A stretch of 62,493 bases of DNA from Acidovorax sp. MR-S7 (GCF_000400995.2 NZ_DF238909.1:1-62493); one strand, 5' to 3'. Shown: positions 32,815 through 41,702, numbered from the stretch's first letter. Translations and numbers: made by a program. Notes: generated by a model from the letters alone, not told the origin.

Positions 32815-34485
32815 TCAGTCGTCGGCGTAGATGTCCACGTCCTTGGTTTCGCGGATGAACAGCGTGCCGATCACCGCGGTCATGCCGGCGATGACGATGG
32901 GGTACCACAGGCCGTTGTACATGTTGCCGGTGGAGGCCACGATGGCGAACGAGGTGGTGGGCAGCAGGCCGCCGAACCAGCCGTTGCCGATGTGGTAGGG
33001 CAGGCTCATGGAGGTGTAGCGGATGCGCGTGGGGAACAGTTCCACCAGCATCGCTGCGATGGGGCCGTACACCATGGTCACCAGGATCACGAGGTAGGTC
33101 AGGATGACCAGCATCATGATCTTGTTCATCTTGGCAGGGTCGGCCTTGGCGGGGTAGCCGGCGGCCTTCAGGTCGTCGCTCATCTCCTTCTTGAAGGCGG
33201 CGATGGCCTTGGTGCTTTCCTCGTCGAACTTGTGGTTGACCACGTTGCCGGTGGGCGCGGTGACGGTCTTGTCGCCGATCTTCACGACGGCCGGGCTGCC
33301 GGCGGGGCCGGCGGCGTTCTCATAGCTGACCGAGTTCTGCACCAGGTAGCGCTTGGCGATGTCGCAGGAGCTCTTGAAGTCGATCTCGCGCGCCACGGGG
33401 TTGCCCTGGAACGAGCAGGTGGCGGGATCGGCCGTCACCACCACGCCGGCGGTGGCCTGGGCGTTGGCGAGGTCGGGGTTGGCGGCGCCGGTGAGGGCCT
33501 TGAACACGGGGAAGTAGGTCAGCACGGCCAGCACGCAGCCCAGCATGATGATGGGCTTGCGGCCGATCTTGTCGGACAGCGTACCGAAGATCACGAAGAA
33601 CGGCGTGCCGATCAGCAGCGCAGCGGCGATCAGCAGGTTGGCCGTGACGGCATCCACCTTGAGCTGCTGCGTGAGGAAGAACAGCGCGTAGAACTGGCCC
33701 GTGTACCACACGACGGCCTGGCCGGCGGTCAGGCCGATCAGCGCCAGGATCACGATCTTGAGGTTCTTCCACTGGCCGAAGGATTCGGCCAGCGGCGCCT
33801 TGGAGGTCTTGCCCTCGGCCTTCATCTTCTGGAAGGCGGGCGACTCCGACAGCGACAGGCGGATCCACACCGAGATGCCCAGCAGCAGGATGGACACCAG
33901 GAACGGGATGCGCCAGCCCCAGTCGTTGAACACCGCCTCGCCCAGCGCGGTGCGTGTGCCCAGGATCACCAGCAGCGACAGGAACAGGCCCAGCGTGGCG
34001 GTGGTCTGGATCCAGGAGGTGTAGGCACCGCGGCGGCCGTGCGGCGCGTGCTCGGCCACGTAGGTGGCCGCGCCGCCGTACTCGCCGCCGAGCGCCAAGC
34101 CCTGCAGCATGCGCAGCGCGATCAGGATCACGGGAGCGGCCACGCCGATGCTGGCGTAGTTGGGCAGGATGCCGACGATGAAGGTCGACACGCCCATGAT
34201 CAGGATGGTGACCAGGAAGGTGTACTTGCGGCCGATCATGTCGCCCAGGCGGCCGAACACCAGCGCGCCGAAGGGACGCACCAGGAAGCCCGCGGCGAAG
34301 GCCAGCAGCGCGAAGATGAACGCGGCGCCGGCGTCCAGCCCGCTGAAGAACTGCTTGGCGATGATGGCCGCGAGCGAACCGTAGAGATAGAAGTCATACC
34401 ACTCGAAAACGGTGCCGAGCGATGACGCGAAGATCACCTTCTTTTCTTCCGGCGACATGGGCCGGTGTGCAGTGCTGGTAGCCAT
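32815..34485 (-). CDS. MFS transporter, metabolite:H+ symporter (MHS) type with large soluble insertion
   Basis: Inner-membrane carrier of 556 aa. The opening VIFASSLGTVFEWYDFYLYGSLA and LVRPFGALVFGRLGDMIGRKYTF, and QGLALGGEYGGAATYVAEHAP, are diagnostic of the MHS family (alpha-ketoglutarate, proline/betaine, shikimate symporters). Residues about 335-455 form a hydrophilic insertion between late membrane segments, with two Cys (in ATCSF and SSCDI) that could pair. This explains the length beyond the usual 430-450 aa. Start 34485 has AGGAGAC upstream. A 383-bp leader region full of dyads lies before it. Substrate unknown. Confidence 0.9.
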   Translation of the reverse strand: MATSTAHRPMSPEEKKVIFASSLGTVFEWYDFYLYGSLAAIIAKQFFSGLDAGAAFIFALLAFAAGFLVRPFGALVFGRLGDMIGRKYTFLVTILIMGVSTFIVGILPNYASIGVAAPVILIALRMLQGLALGGEYGGAATYVAEHAPHGRRGAYTSWIQTTATLGLFLSLLVILGTRTALGEAVFNDWGWRIPFLVSILLLGISVWIRLSLSESPAFQKMKAEGKTSKAPLAESFGQWKNLKIVILALIGLTAGQAVVWYTGQFYALFFLTQQLKVDAVTANLLIAAALLIGTPFFVIFGTLSDKIGRKPIIMLGCVLAVLTYFPVFKALTGAANPDLANAQATAGVVVTADPATCSFQGNPVAREIDFKSSCDIAKRYLVQNSVSYENAAGPAGSPAVVKIGDKTVTAPTGNVVNHKFDEESTKAIAAFKKEMSDDLKAAGYPAKADPAKMNKIMMLVILTYLVILVTMVYGPIAAMLVELFPTRIRYTSMSLPYHIGNGWFGGLLPTTSFAIVASTGNMYNGLWYPIVIAGMTAVIGTLFIRETKDVDIYADD

Positions 34486-34868
34486 GTGTGCTGTCTCCTG
34501 CTTGTTGGGATGGGAAATCGGATGCGCGGAAAAATGCGCGAAAACCAAAGGGCCTGTAAGCACTTCTGCGGTGCCTGCTGCGCAATATCCGATCGCCGTC
34601 TGACCGAAAGCTGACATGCGCCGCGGGCCTGCGGAGCAGGCCGCTTACGCATGCCTGACAAACTCAGGTGCAACCCTCGCATTCCGTTTCTTGATGTGAG
34701 AGTCCGGGGCCCACGGCGGTGCCGCACCGCTTCGGTCTGGGGAGAAGCTCAGGGTTAACCCGGTGTTTTAACGCAGGGTTTGCCCTTGCTAGGACAAACC
34801 CTTGATTCCTGACAAGGCGTTGTAAGCACCCCTCCCCCCGTACCGGCAGGCCCGGGCAAGCGGGGCGT
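34486..34868. promoter_or_regulatory. Dyad-rich intergenic region upstream of the MHS transporter
   Basis: 383 bp without a gene. It contains GCGGGCCTGC/GCAGGCCGC (34623-34644), CCTGA/TCAGG near 34652-34666, a 15-bp palindrome centred at 34723 (GCGGTGCCGCACCGC), the palindrome GGGTTAACCC (34752-34761) and AGGGTTTG/CAAACCCT (34775-34802). These are candidate operators or leader structures for the transporter transcribed leftward. I cannot name the regulator. Confidence 0.5.
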
Positions 34869-35522
34869 TCAGCCCTTGGCGGGCAGGCCAGAGGGCACGC
34901 GCGGCACGGCATCCCAGGCGGGGCCATCGAACCAGCTGTCTCCATCCAGATAGGCGCGCAGCATGGGCAGGCCGTCCAGCCCCCAGAACAGCCGTCCGTC
35001 GACCTCGTAGGCCGGAACGCCGAACACGCCGTGCGCCGTGGCGGCGTCGGTGTTCGCACGCAGGAGCGCCTTGGCCTGCGCGCCCGTGCCTTCGGGGTCG
35101 GGGCGCAGTTGCTCGGCCAGCGCCCCGGCCAGTGCGTCCAGGCGCGCGGGGTCCAGGGCATCGTGCCCGCCCAGCCACACATGGCGCAGCACCGTGCCGG
35201 CGACGAAGCGGTTCACGGTGCCGTCTTCGCTGCAGGCCAATGCCTGGCGCAGCAGCGGCAGCGGGTTGAACGGATGGCGCGCCGGCATGTCCAGGCCGCA
35301 GCCCTGGGCATGGCCCAGCCAGGACACGTGGCGGTAGGTCCAGTCCCGCTTCGGGGGAATGCCCGCCGGGCCGGGGTTGCCGTGCTGCTGCAGCAGCGCG
35401 CCCAGCAGCACGGGGCGGTAGTGCAGGTGGTAGCTCAGGCCCTCCAGCACCTGCGGCAGGCGCTCGAAGGCCAGCCAGGCGTAAGGGGAGACGAAGTCCA
35501 GGTAGAACGTGATGTGCTTCAT
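34869..35522 (-). CDS. DsbA-family 2-hydroxychromene-2-carboxylate isomerase-like protein
   Basis: 217 aa thioredoxin-fold protein of the kappa-GST/HCCA isomerase group. It begins ITFYLDFVSPYAWLAFERL, with the Ser that replaces the active-site Cys of DsbA, and has HGVFGVPAYEVDGRLFWGLD at the C-terminal half. Such proteins isomerise chromene carboxylates in naphthalene breakdown or act as glutathione-dependent isomerases; here the role is unproven. Start 35522 overlaps the stop of the DUF1289 gene (ATGA). It is the last gene of the leucine operon's tail. Confidence 0.85.
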   Translation of the reverse strand: MKHITFYLDFVSPYAWLAFERLPQVLEGLSYHLHYRPVLLGALLQQHGNPGPAGIPPKRDWTYRHVSWLGHAQGCGLDMPARHPFNPLPLLRQALACSEDGTVNRFVAGTVLRHVWLGGHDALDPARLDALAGALAEQLRPDPEGTGAQAKALLRANTDAATAHGVFGVPAYEVDGRLFWGLDGLPMLRAYLDGDSWFDGPAWDAVPRVPSGLPAKG

Positions 35523-35773
35523 GCCAGCTCCTCGGGTGGGGTGACGCCCGCGCGGCGCAGCAGCGCGGCCCAGATGACGCGCCGCTCCGCGCCGCTGGCC
35601 TTGGACCAGGCGCGGATCTCGTCCAGCGTACGGAAGCACCCTTCGCAGTGGCTGCGGTCCGGCGTCATGCGGCACACGGACACGCAGGGCGAAGGCACTT
35701 CGGATTCAATGCTGAATTGGCCTGCAGCGCTTATTTGACAAGCGCAAGCAGCTATCAAACTTGCAGCACTCAT
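35519..35773 (-). CDS. DUF1289 Cys-motif small protein
   Basis: 84 aa. The conserved part, PSPCVSVCRMTPDRSHCEGC followed by FRTLDEIRAWS, has the CxxxC and CxxC pattern of DUF1289 and may bind metal. The ATG at 35773 overlaps the YbaK stop (ATGA), fixing the start. The first 25 residues (MSAASLIAACACQISAAGQ and on) are encoded by a dispersed repeat and are not conserved in family members, so the element has supplied a new N-terminus. Confidence 0.82.
   Translation of the reverse strand: MSAASLIAACACQISAAGQFSIESEVPSPCVSVCRMTPDRSHCEGCFRTLDEIRAWSKASGAERRVIWAALLRRAGVTPPEELA
35707..35768 (+). repeat. Dispersed palindromic repeat, copy 7 (N-terminus of DUF1289)
   Basis: AATTGGCCTGCAGCGCTTA, loop, GACAAGCGCAAGCAGCTATC, then AAACTTGCAGC. 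Read on the minus strand it encodes the N-terminal extension of the DUF1289 protein. Confidence 0.78.
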
Positions 35774-36273
35774 ACCGCAGGCGCCTGCACCACGTCGGCC
35801 ACGGGCGCGCCGGTGAGCGCCTCCAGGTCCTGCGGGCGCAGCTGGAACACGCCGTGCGGGTGCCCCGCGGCAGCCCAGATCACGTCGAAACGGAACAGCT
35901 CGCGGTCGATCAGCGTGACGGGCGCGGTGGCATGGGCCACGGGCGAGACGCCGCCGATGGTGAAGCCGGTCTTGGCCTTGACGAACTCGGCGTCGGCGCG
36001 GCCGGTCTTGCCGACGAGGGCATCGACCTTCTTCTCATCGACGCGCCGGTCGCCCGAGGCGATAACGAGCACCGCCGCGTCGTCGCTCTTGCGGCGGAAG
36101 ATGATGCTCTTGGCGATCTGGCCCACGGCGATGCCCAGCGCGTCCGCGGCCTGCTGGGCGGTGCGCGCCGCGTCGTCGAGCATGACGGGCGCATGCGGAT
36201 GGCCCCGGCCCGCGAGCGCCGCGGCCACGCGCTGCACGCCCTCGGGCAATGCCTTCAACTCAGCCCCGCACAT
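35770..36273 (-). CDS. YbaK/EbsC-family aminoacyl-tRNA deacylase
   Basis: 167 aa. ARTAQQAADALGIAVGQIAKSIIFRR and VLVIASGDRRVDEKKV match the YbaK/ProX editing domain, including the conserved Lys of the IAKSI segment that positions the substrate. These proteins hydrolyse mischarged tRNA such as Cys-tRNAPro. GGVSPVAHA near residue 100 is the family glycine loop. It starts 3 bp after the HMG-CoA lyase stop and overlaps the DUF1289 start, so it is co-transcribed with the leucine operon although functionally unrelated. Confidence 0.88.
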   Translation of the reverse strand: MCGAELKALPEGVQRVAAALAGRGHPHAPVMLDDAARTAQQAADALGIAVGQIAKSIIFRRKSDDAAVLVIASGDRRVDEKKVDALVGKTGRADAEFVKAKTGFTIGGVSPVAHATAPVTLIDRELFRFDVIWAAAGHPHGVFQLRPQDLEALTGAPVADVVQAPAV

Positions 36274-36276
36274 GGC

Positions 36277-37191
36277 TCACCCCGCCCGCTTGTTCAGCAG
36301 CGCCACGGCCACGCGCGAGTTGGGCTTGCGATCCAGGAAGCCGCTGATGTAGGCGCCCGCATCGACGAGCTTGTCCAGATCGATGCCGGTGTCGATGCCC
36401 ATGCCGTGCAGCATGTAGACCACGTCTTCGGTCGCCACATTGCCCGTGGCGCCCTTGGCGTAGGGGCAGCCGCCCAGTCCGGCGACGGACGACTGGAAGT
36501 TCCACACGCCCAGTTCCAGCGCGGCCAGCGTGTTGGAGAGCGCCTGGCCGTAGGTGTCGTGGAAGTGGCCCGAGACTTCATGAAGCGCGAAGTGGGCCAG
36601 CGTGGCCTCGATGGCGCGCTGCACCTTGCGCGGCGTGCCCACGCCGATGGTGTCGGCCACATCCACGCGCTGCACGCCGATGCCCTTGAGCAGCCCCGCG
36701 AGGTAGCCCACGCGCTCGGGTGCCACCTCGCCCTCGTAGGGGCAGCCCACGGTGCAGCTCATCGCGCCGCGCACGCGGATGCCCGCGGAGCGCGCGGCCT
36801 CGACCACGGGCGCGAAGCGCTCGATGCTCTCGGCGATGGAGCAGTTGATGTTCTTCTGGCTGAACGCCTCGCTGGCCGAGCCGAAGACGACGATCTCGTC
36901 GGGCCGGTCCTGCACGGCGGCCTCGTAGCCCTTGAGGTTGGGCGTGAGCACCGAGTAGTCCACCCCGGGGACGCGCGCGATGCCGCTCATCACGTCGTGG
37001 TTGTCGGCCATCTGCGGCACCCACTTGGGAGACACATAGCTCGTGACCTCGATTTCCTGGAGGCCCGCCTCCTGCAGGCGGTGCACCAGGCCGATCTTGA
37101 TCTCGGCCGGCACGGGCATCTTTTCGTTCTGCAGTCCGTCGCGCGGGCCGACGTCGATCAGCCTGACGCGGGCGGGAATGTTCGGGTTCAT
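36277..37191 (-). CDS. mvaB: Hydroxymethylglutaryl-CoA lyase
   Basis: 304 aa TIM-barrel enzyme splitting HMG-CoA into acetyl-CoA and acetoacetate, the last step of leucine breakdown and of mevalonate catabolism. Motifs: VRLIDVGPRDGLQNEK (metal and catalytic Arg/Asp), EVTSYVSPKWVPQM, HFHDTYGQ (metal His pair) and the signature GLGGCPYAKGATGNVATED with the catalytic Cys near 265. It follows the GhrA-like gene by 22 bp in the liu-type operon. It would also serve the HMG-CoA reductase encoded 19 kb to the right. Confidence 0.95.
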   Translation of the reverse strand: MNPNIPARVRLIDVGPRDGLQNEKMPVPAEIKIGLVHRLQEAGLQEIEVTSYVSPKWVPQMADNHDVMSGIARVPGVDYSVLTPNLKGYEAAVQDRPDEIVVFGSASEAFSQKNINCSIAESIERFAPVVEAARSAGIRVRGAMSCTVGCPYEGEVAPERVGYLAGLLKGIGVQRVDVADTIGVGTPRKVQRAIEATLAHFALHEVSGHFHDTYGQALSNTLAALELGVWNFQSSVAGLGGCPYAKGATGNVATEDVVYMLHGMGIDTGIDLDKLVDAGAYISGFLDRKPNSRVAVALLNKRAG

Positions 37192-37213
37192 CGGGAGTCT
37201 CCTGGCTGGGTTG

Positions 37214-38134
37214 TCAATAGCCGCGCGCGGTATCGACGGCGCCCGCGACGGCCTCGCCGCGCTCCATCGCCGCTATCTTGCCGGCGATCTGCGCGATGCT
37301 CTCGTCGCGCAGGGTGCGCGCCGAGGTATGGGGGGTGATGGTGATCTTCGGGTGGTTCCAGAACGGATGGCCGGCCGGCAGCGGCTCGGTGCGGAACACG
37401 TCGAGCGTGGCGCCCGCCACGTGGCCCTCCTCGATCAGCGCGAGCAGGTCTTCCTCGACCAGGTGTGCGCCGCGCGCCACGTTGATGACGTAGGCGCCAG
37501 GCTTCAGGCGCGCGAGCGTGTCGCGGCGCATGATGCCGTGCGTCTCGGGTGTGAGCGGCAGCAGGTTGACGAGCACGCGCGTGGCGGCCAGGAATTCGCC
37601 GAAGCCCTCGGCGCCGCTGTACGTGCGCACGCCCGCGACGGCCTTGGGCGAACGGCTCCAGCCGAGCACGGGAAAGTCGAACTGCGCCACCGTACGCGCC
37701 ACGCGCTCGCCCAGCACGCCCAGGCCCATCACGCCCACGGGGAAGTCCTGGCGCCGCGGCGGCTTGAGATAGCCCCAGCGGCCGGCGCGCATCTGGGCCT
37801 CGTACTGGTCCAGCTCGCGGAAATGGCGGATCAGCGCATGGCTCACGTATTCGGCCATCTGCACCGCCATGCCCGCGTCGTCGAGCCGCACCACGCGCAT
37901 GGACGGCGGCAGGCGCAGGCGCAGCAGCCCGTCCACCCCCGCGCCGATGTTGCACAGCGCGCGCAGGGCGGGCTGCTCGTCGATGAACTGCTGGGGCGGC
38001 GCCCAGACCACGGCGTAGTCCGACTGCGGCGCACCCGGCTGCCAGACGCTGATGTCCGCCTGCGGCAGCGCGGCCGCCAGGCCCTGCAGCCAGGGCTCGG
38101 CCTTGGTATCGGTACAGCAAAAAGTGATCTTCAT
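37214..38134 (-). CDS. ghrA: Glyoxylate/hydroxypyruvate reductase A-like dehydrogenase
   Basis: 306 aa member of the D-2-hydroxyacid dehydrogenases closest to GhrA. NAD(P) motif VGVMGLGVLGERVA, catalytic Arg in VINVARGAHLVEEDLL, Glu in FRTEPLPAGHPF, and His in TPHTSARTLRDES. It reduces glyoxylate or hydroxypyruvate in characterised relatives. Its place between mccA and mvaB is not needed for the leucine pathway, so it may reduce a branched 2-oxo acid or simply be co-located. Confidence 0.87.
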   Translation of the reverse strand: MKITFCCTDTKAEPWLQGLAAALPQADISVWQPGAPQSDYAVVWAPPQQFIDEQPALRALCNIGAGVDGLLRLRLPPSMRVVRLDDAGMAVQMAEYVSHALIRHFRELDQYEAQMRAGRWGYLKPPRRQDFPVGVMGLGVLGERVARTVAQFDFPVLGWSRSPKAVAGVRTYSGAEGFGEFLAATRVLVNLLPLTPETHGIMRRDTLARLKPGAYVINVARGAHLVEEDLLALIEEGHVAGATLDVFRTEPLPAGHPFWNHPKITITPHTSARTLRDESIAQIAGKIAAMERGEAVAGAVDTARGY

Positions 38135-38171
38135 GGCGCCCGAGCGTACCGCGCCTGGCCGGCGCGCGCCG

Positions 38172-40196
38172 TCACTCCGAGGAAAGCCTGAGCAGCTCCG
38201 CGCCGTCCATTACCTGGTCGCCCGGCGCGTAGAGCAGCTCGGCCACCACGCCGTCGGCAGGCGCGGCGATGGTGTGCTCCATCTTCATCGCCTCCATCAC
38301 GGCCAGGGCCTGGCCCTTCTTGACCGCGTCGCCCGCCTTCACGGCGAACGACACCACCTTGCCCGGCATGGGAGCCGTCAGGCGGCCACCCTCGCCCTGC
38401 GTGTCGCCCGCGTGGGCCAGCAGGTCCAGCGCCTCGATGCGCGTGGCGCCGCGCGGGGTGAAGACGTGGTCGCTCTCGCCCTGCGCGTACACCACGGCGC
38501 GCGTGCGCCGGCCGGCGTAGCGCAGGTCGATGGCGCCGCCGCCCAGCGGCGTGAAGGACAGCGGCCCTTCGACGGCGGCGTCGCCCTCGCCCACGCTCAA
38601 GTGGTGGTCACCGCCCTGGGCGCCGTACGTGAGCCATGCCTTGGCGTGCGCGCCGCCGAAGTCGAATTCGAAACGGCGCCGGCAGGCGACCAGCGAACGC
38701 CAGCCGTCGCGGCGGCTGAAGGGGCTGGCGCCCTCCTCGGCCCGCTCGCGCAGCAGCGCACACGCCACGGCGGCGGCAGCTGCCAGCGGCAGCCCCACCG
38801 GTTCCTGGCGGAACAGCGCGGCCTCCTCGCGCTGGATCAGCGCGGTGTCGAGCCGGGCGGAGGCGAACGCATCGCTGCGGCACACGTAGCGCAGGAACTG
38901 CACGTTGGTCGCCAGCCCCACGATGTGGGTCTGCGCCAGCGCGTCGTCCAGCCGTGCCAGGGCCTGCGCGCGCGTATCGCCATGCACGATGAGCTTGGCG
39001 ATCATGGAGTCGTAGAACGGGCTGATCGCGTCGCCTTCGCGCACGCCGTCGTCGATGCGCACCATGCCTCTTTCAAAGCTGGTGCACGCGGGCTTGCGGT
39101 AGACCGCCAGCGTCCCGGTGGCGGGCAGGAAGTTGTTGTCGGGGTTCTCGGCGCAGATGCGCGCCTCGATGGCATGGCCGATGATCTTCAGCTCGTCCTG
39201 GCGCTTGGGCAGGGGCTGGCCGCTGGCCACGCGCAGCTGCCACTCCACCAGGTCCTCGCCCGTGATGGCCTCGGTCACCGGGTGCTCCACCTGCAGGCGG
39301 GTGTTCATCTCCATGAAGTAGAACTTCATCTGGTCGGGCGCGTCGTAGCCGCCCGGCTGCTCCACGATGAACTCCACCGTGCCCGCGCCCACGTAGCCCA
39401 CGGCCTGGGCCGCTGCCACGGCGGCCTCGCCCATCTGGCGGCGCAGGGCCTCGGTCATGCCGGGCGCGGGGGCCTCCTCCAGCACCTTCTGGTGGCGGCG
39501 CTGCACGGAGCAATCGCGCTCGAACAGGTAGACGCAGTTGCCCTGCGTGTCGCCGAACACCTGGATCTCGATATGACGCGGGCGCAGCACGTATTTCTCG
39601 ACCAGCACCGCGTCGTTGCCGAAGCTGTTGATGGCCTCGCGCTGGCACGAGGCCAGCGCGGCCGCGAAGTCCTCGCTCTTTTCCACCAGCCGCATGCCCT
39701 TGCCGCCGCCGCCCGCGCTGGCCTTGATGAGCACGGGGTAGCCGATGCGGTCGGCCTCGCGCTGCAGCAGCTGCGGGTCCTGGTCCTCGCCCTGGTAGCC
39801 AGGCACCAGCGGCACGCCCGCCTTGGCCATCAGGCGCTTGGATTCGGCCTTGAGCCCCATGGCGGAAATGGCCGAGGCCGGCGGGCCGATGAAGACCAGC
39901 CCGGCCGCCGCGCAGGCCTGGGCGAAATCCTCGTTCTCGCTCAGGAAGCCGTAGCCGGGGTGGATAGCCTGCGCGCCCGTAGCCTGCGCGGCCTCGATGA
40001 TGCGCTCCCAGCGCAGGTAGCTGTCCTTGGGCGCGCTGCCGCCGATGTGCACAGCCTCGTCGCACACGGCCACGTGCTTGGCCTGGGCGTCGGCGTCGGA
40101 ATACACGGCCACGGTCTTCACGCCCATGCGGCGCGCGGTGGCGGCGACGCGGCAGGCGATCTCACCACGGTTTGCGATCAGGATTTTGGAAAACAT
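38172..40196 (-). CDS. mccA: Methylcrotonyl-CoA carboxylase alpha subunit (biotin carboxylase + BCCP)
   Basis: 674 aa biotin-dependent carboxylase subunit. Biotin carboxylase N-domain (FSKILIANRGEIACRV), ATP-grasp with KASAGGGGKGMRLVE near 160-175, ERDCSVQRRHQKVLEEAPAP, EMNTRLQVEHPVTE, and a C-terminal biotinyl domain ending APMPGKVVSF...VMEAMKMEHTI, the biotinylated Lys near 636. It pairs with the carboxyltransferase encoded at 41.7-43.3 kb. The surrounding hydratase and HMG-CoA lyase genes identify the substrate as 3-methylcrotonyl-CoA rather than propionyl-CoA. Its ATG directly abuts the stop of the DUF4126 gene. Confidence 0.93.
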   Translation of the reverse strand: MFSKILIANRGEIACRVAATARRMGVKTVAVYSDADAQAKHVAVCDEAVHIGGSAPKDSYLRWERIIEAAQATGAQAIHPGYGFLSENEDFAQACAAAGLVFIGPPASAISAMGLKAESKRLMAKAGVPLVPGYQGEDQDPQLLQREADRIGYPVLIKASAGGGGKGMRLVEKSEDFAAALASCQREAINSFGNDAVLVEKYVLRPRHIEIQVFGDTQGNCVYLFERDCSVQRRHQKVLEEAPAPGMTEALRRQMGEAAVAAAQAVGYVGAGTVEFIVEQPGGYDAPDQMKFYFMEMNTRLQVEHPVTEAITGEDLVEWQLRVASGQPLPKRQDELKIIGHAIEARICAENPDNNFLPATGTLAVYRKPACTSFERGMVRIDDGVREGDAISPFYDSMIAKLIVHGDTRAQALARLDDALAQTHIVGLATNVQFLRYVCRSDAFASARLDTALIQREEAALFRQEPVGLPLAAAAAVACALLRERAEEGASPFSRRDGWRSLVACRRRFEFDFGGAHAKAWLTYGAQGGDHHLSVGEGDAAVEGPLSFTPLGGGAIDLRYAGRRTRAVVYAQGESDHVFTPRGATRIEALDLLAHAGDTQGEGGRLTAPMPGKVVSFAVKAGDAVKKGQALAVMEAMKMEHTIAAPADGVVAELLYAPGDQVMDGAELLRLSSE

Positions 40197-40910
40197 CTAG
40201 GCCACCTTGGGGGAAAAGAAAGACGACAGGCGCCGCACCACGGCGCGCAGGAACTTGAACAGCACGACCAGCAGCAGCACGGATACCGCCAGCACCGCCA
40301 CGAGCACGACGGCGAACAGCACCGGGTGGTTCGTGGCCAGCCACACCATGCCGACGACGAGGCCGTCCTCCAGGAACGACAGGCCCCAGTTGGAAAACGG
40401 CTCGGGCGAGGTGTTGGCCGCCGCGCGCGTGGTCATCTTGGTGGCCAGCGCCGTGGCCGAGAGCGAGCCGCCCAGCAGGCCCGCCACCACGGCCATGGCG
40501 GCGTTGTCGAAGCCAAAGACGCTGGCCGCCAGCAGCGCGCCGGCGGGCACGCGGATGAAGGCGTGCAGCGCGTCCCAGGCGCTGTCGAGCCAGGGCACCT
40601 TGTCGGCGAAGAACTCCACCAGCAGCATGAAACCGCTCACCAGGAGCACGGCCGGGTGCTGCAGCACGGCCAGGCCGGGCGGCAGCGCGATCCAGCCGGC
40701 CACGCCCATCAGTCCGACGAGGAAGACCACCGCATAGAGGCGCAGCCCGCTGGCCCAGCCCAGCGCGGCGGCCAGCGCGACCAGGCTGGGCATGTCGAGC
40801 TGCTGCGTGGCGCGCGCGGCTCCGTCGGCCACCGCCTGCGCGGTGCCCGCATCGACGTGCAGGCCCACGGTGTGGAGCCACTGCACGATCTGGAGCCACA
40901 AAGCGTCCAT
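40197..40910 (-). CDS. DUF4126 membrane protein
   Basis: 237 aa protein with about five or six hydrophobic segments and the DUF4126 pattern ASGLRLYAVVFLVGLMG, LVEFFADKVPWLDSAWDALH, and AASVFGFDNAAMAVVAGLLGGSLSATAL. Function unknown. It is inserted between the hydratase and mccA with gaps of 2 and 0 bp, so it is certainly co-expressed with leucine catabolism; a link to transport or to membrane handling of acyl compounds is only a guess. Confidence 0.85.
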   Translation of the reverse strand: MDALWLQIVQWLHTVGLHVDAGTAQAVADGAARATQQLDMPSLVALAAALGWASGLRLYAVVFLVGLMGVAGWIALPPGLAVLQHPAVLLVSGFMLLVEFFADKVPWLDSAWDALHAFIRVPAGALLAASVFGFDNAAMAVVAGLLGGSLSATALATKMTTRAAANTSPEPFSNWGLSFLEDGLVVGMVWLATNHPVLFAVVLVAVLAVSVLLLVVLFKFLRAVVRRLSSFFSPKVA

Positions 40911-40912
40911 GC

Positions 40913-41689
40913 TCAGAGCCAGTTCGGCTTGCGCTTGTTCAGGAAGGACTGCACGCCCTCGCGGCCGTCGGCGCTCGCGCGGATGTCGGCGATGCCTTCC
41001 ACGGTGGCGGCGATCAGGCCGGCATCGATCTCGCGCTCCGCCACGTCCTGCACGAGCTGCTTGCAGGCGCGCACGGCATGGGGGCTCGCGCTGGCGAGGG
41101 CCTTGGCGAGTTCATCGACCTTGGCGTCGAGCTGCTCGGCCACCACCACCTCGTGCACGAAGCCGATGCGCAGCGCCTCCGCCGCGCCGAAGCGCTCGGC
41201 CGTGAGGAAGTAGCGGTGCGCCGCGCGCGCGCCCATGGCGCGGATCACGTAGGGGCTGATGGTGGCTGGGATCAGGCCGATCTTCACCTCCGACAGGCAA
41301 AAGCCCGCCGTCTCCACCGCCACGGCCATGTCGCAGCAGGCCACGAGGCCCATGCCGCCGGCATACACGTCGCCCTGCACGCGCGCGATGGTGGGCCTGG
41401 GGCATTCGTAGATCACGCGCAGCATCTCGGCGAGCTTGCCCGCGTCGGCCATGTTTTCCTCGCGCGTGTAGTCGGCCATGCGGCGCATCCAGTTGAGGTT
41501 GGCGCCCGCGCAGAAGGCCGGGCCCTCGGCGGCGAGCACCACGGCACGCACGTCGGCGCGCGCGCCTACCTCGAGGAAGGCGGCGGTGATCTCGGCGATG
41601 ACCTCGTCGCTGAAGGCATTGCGCACCTCGGGCTGGGTCAGGGTGATGGTGGCGCGGTGGCCTTCGTAGCGGATGGTGAGGGCGCTCAT
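40913..41689 (-). CDS. liuC: Enoyl-CoA hydratase/isomerase, probable methylglutaconyl-CoA hydratase
   Basis: 258 aa crotonase. The oxyanion-hole segments AEGPAFCAGANLNWMRR and YAGGMGLVACCDMAVA and the catalytic Glu in CLSEVKIGLIPATISPYV are present, a pattern close to methylglutaconyl-CoA hydratases, which convert 3-methylglutaconyl-CoA to HMG-CoA. The operon context (mccB upstream, mccA and mvaB downstream) fits that step. A more general enoyl-CoA hydratase cannot be excluded from sequence alone. Confidence 0.88.
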   Translation of the reverse strand: MSALTIRYEGHRATITLTQPEVRNAFSDEVIAEITAAFLEVGARADVRAVVLAAEGPAFCAGANLNWMRRMADYTREENMADAGKLAEMLRVIYECPRPTIARVQGDVYAGGMGLVACCDMAVAVETAGFCLSEVKIGLIPATISPYVIRAMGARAAHRYFLTAERFGAAEALRIGFVHEVVVAEQLDAKVDELAKALASASPHAVRACKQLVQDVAEREIDAGLIAATVEGIADIRASADGREGVQSFLNKRKPNWL

Positions 41690-41702
41690 GGGTGCGGTCT
41701 CC

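Noticed and set aside
38052-41213. 1053-codon open frame on the plus strand opposite mccA and DUF4126
   Set aside because: Antisense shadow; the minus-strand genes have clear catalytic motifs and tight gene spacing.
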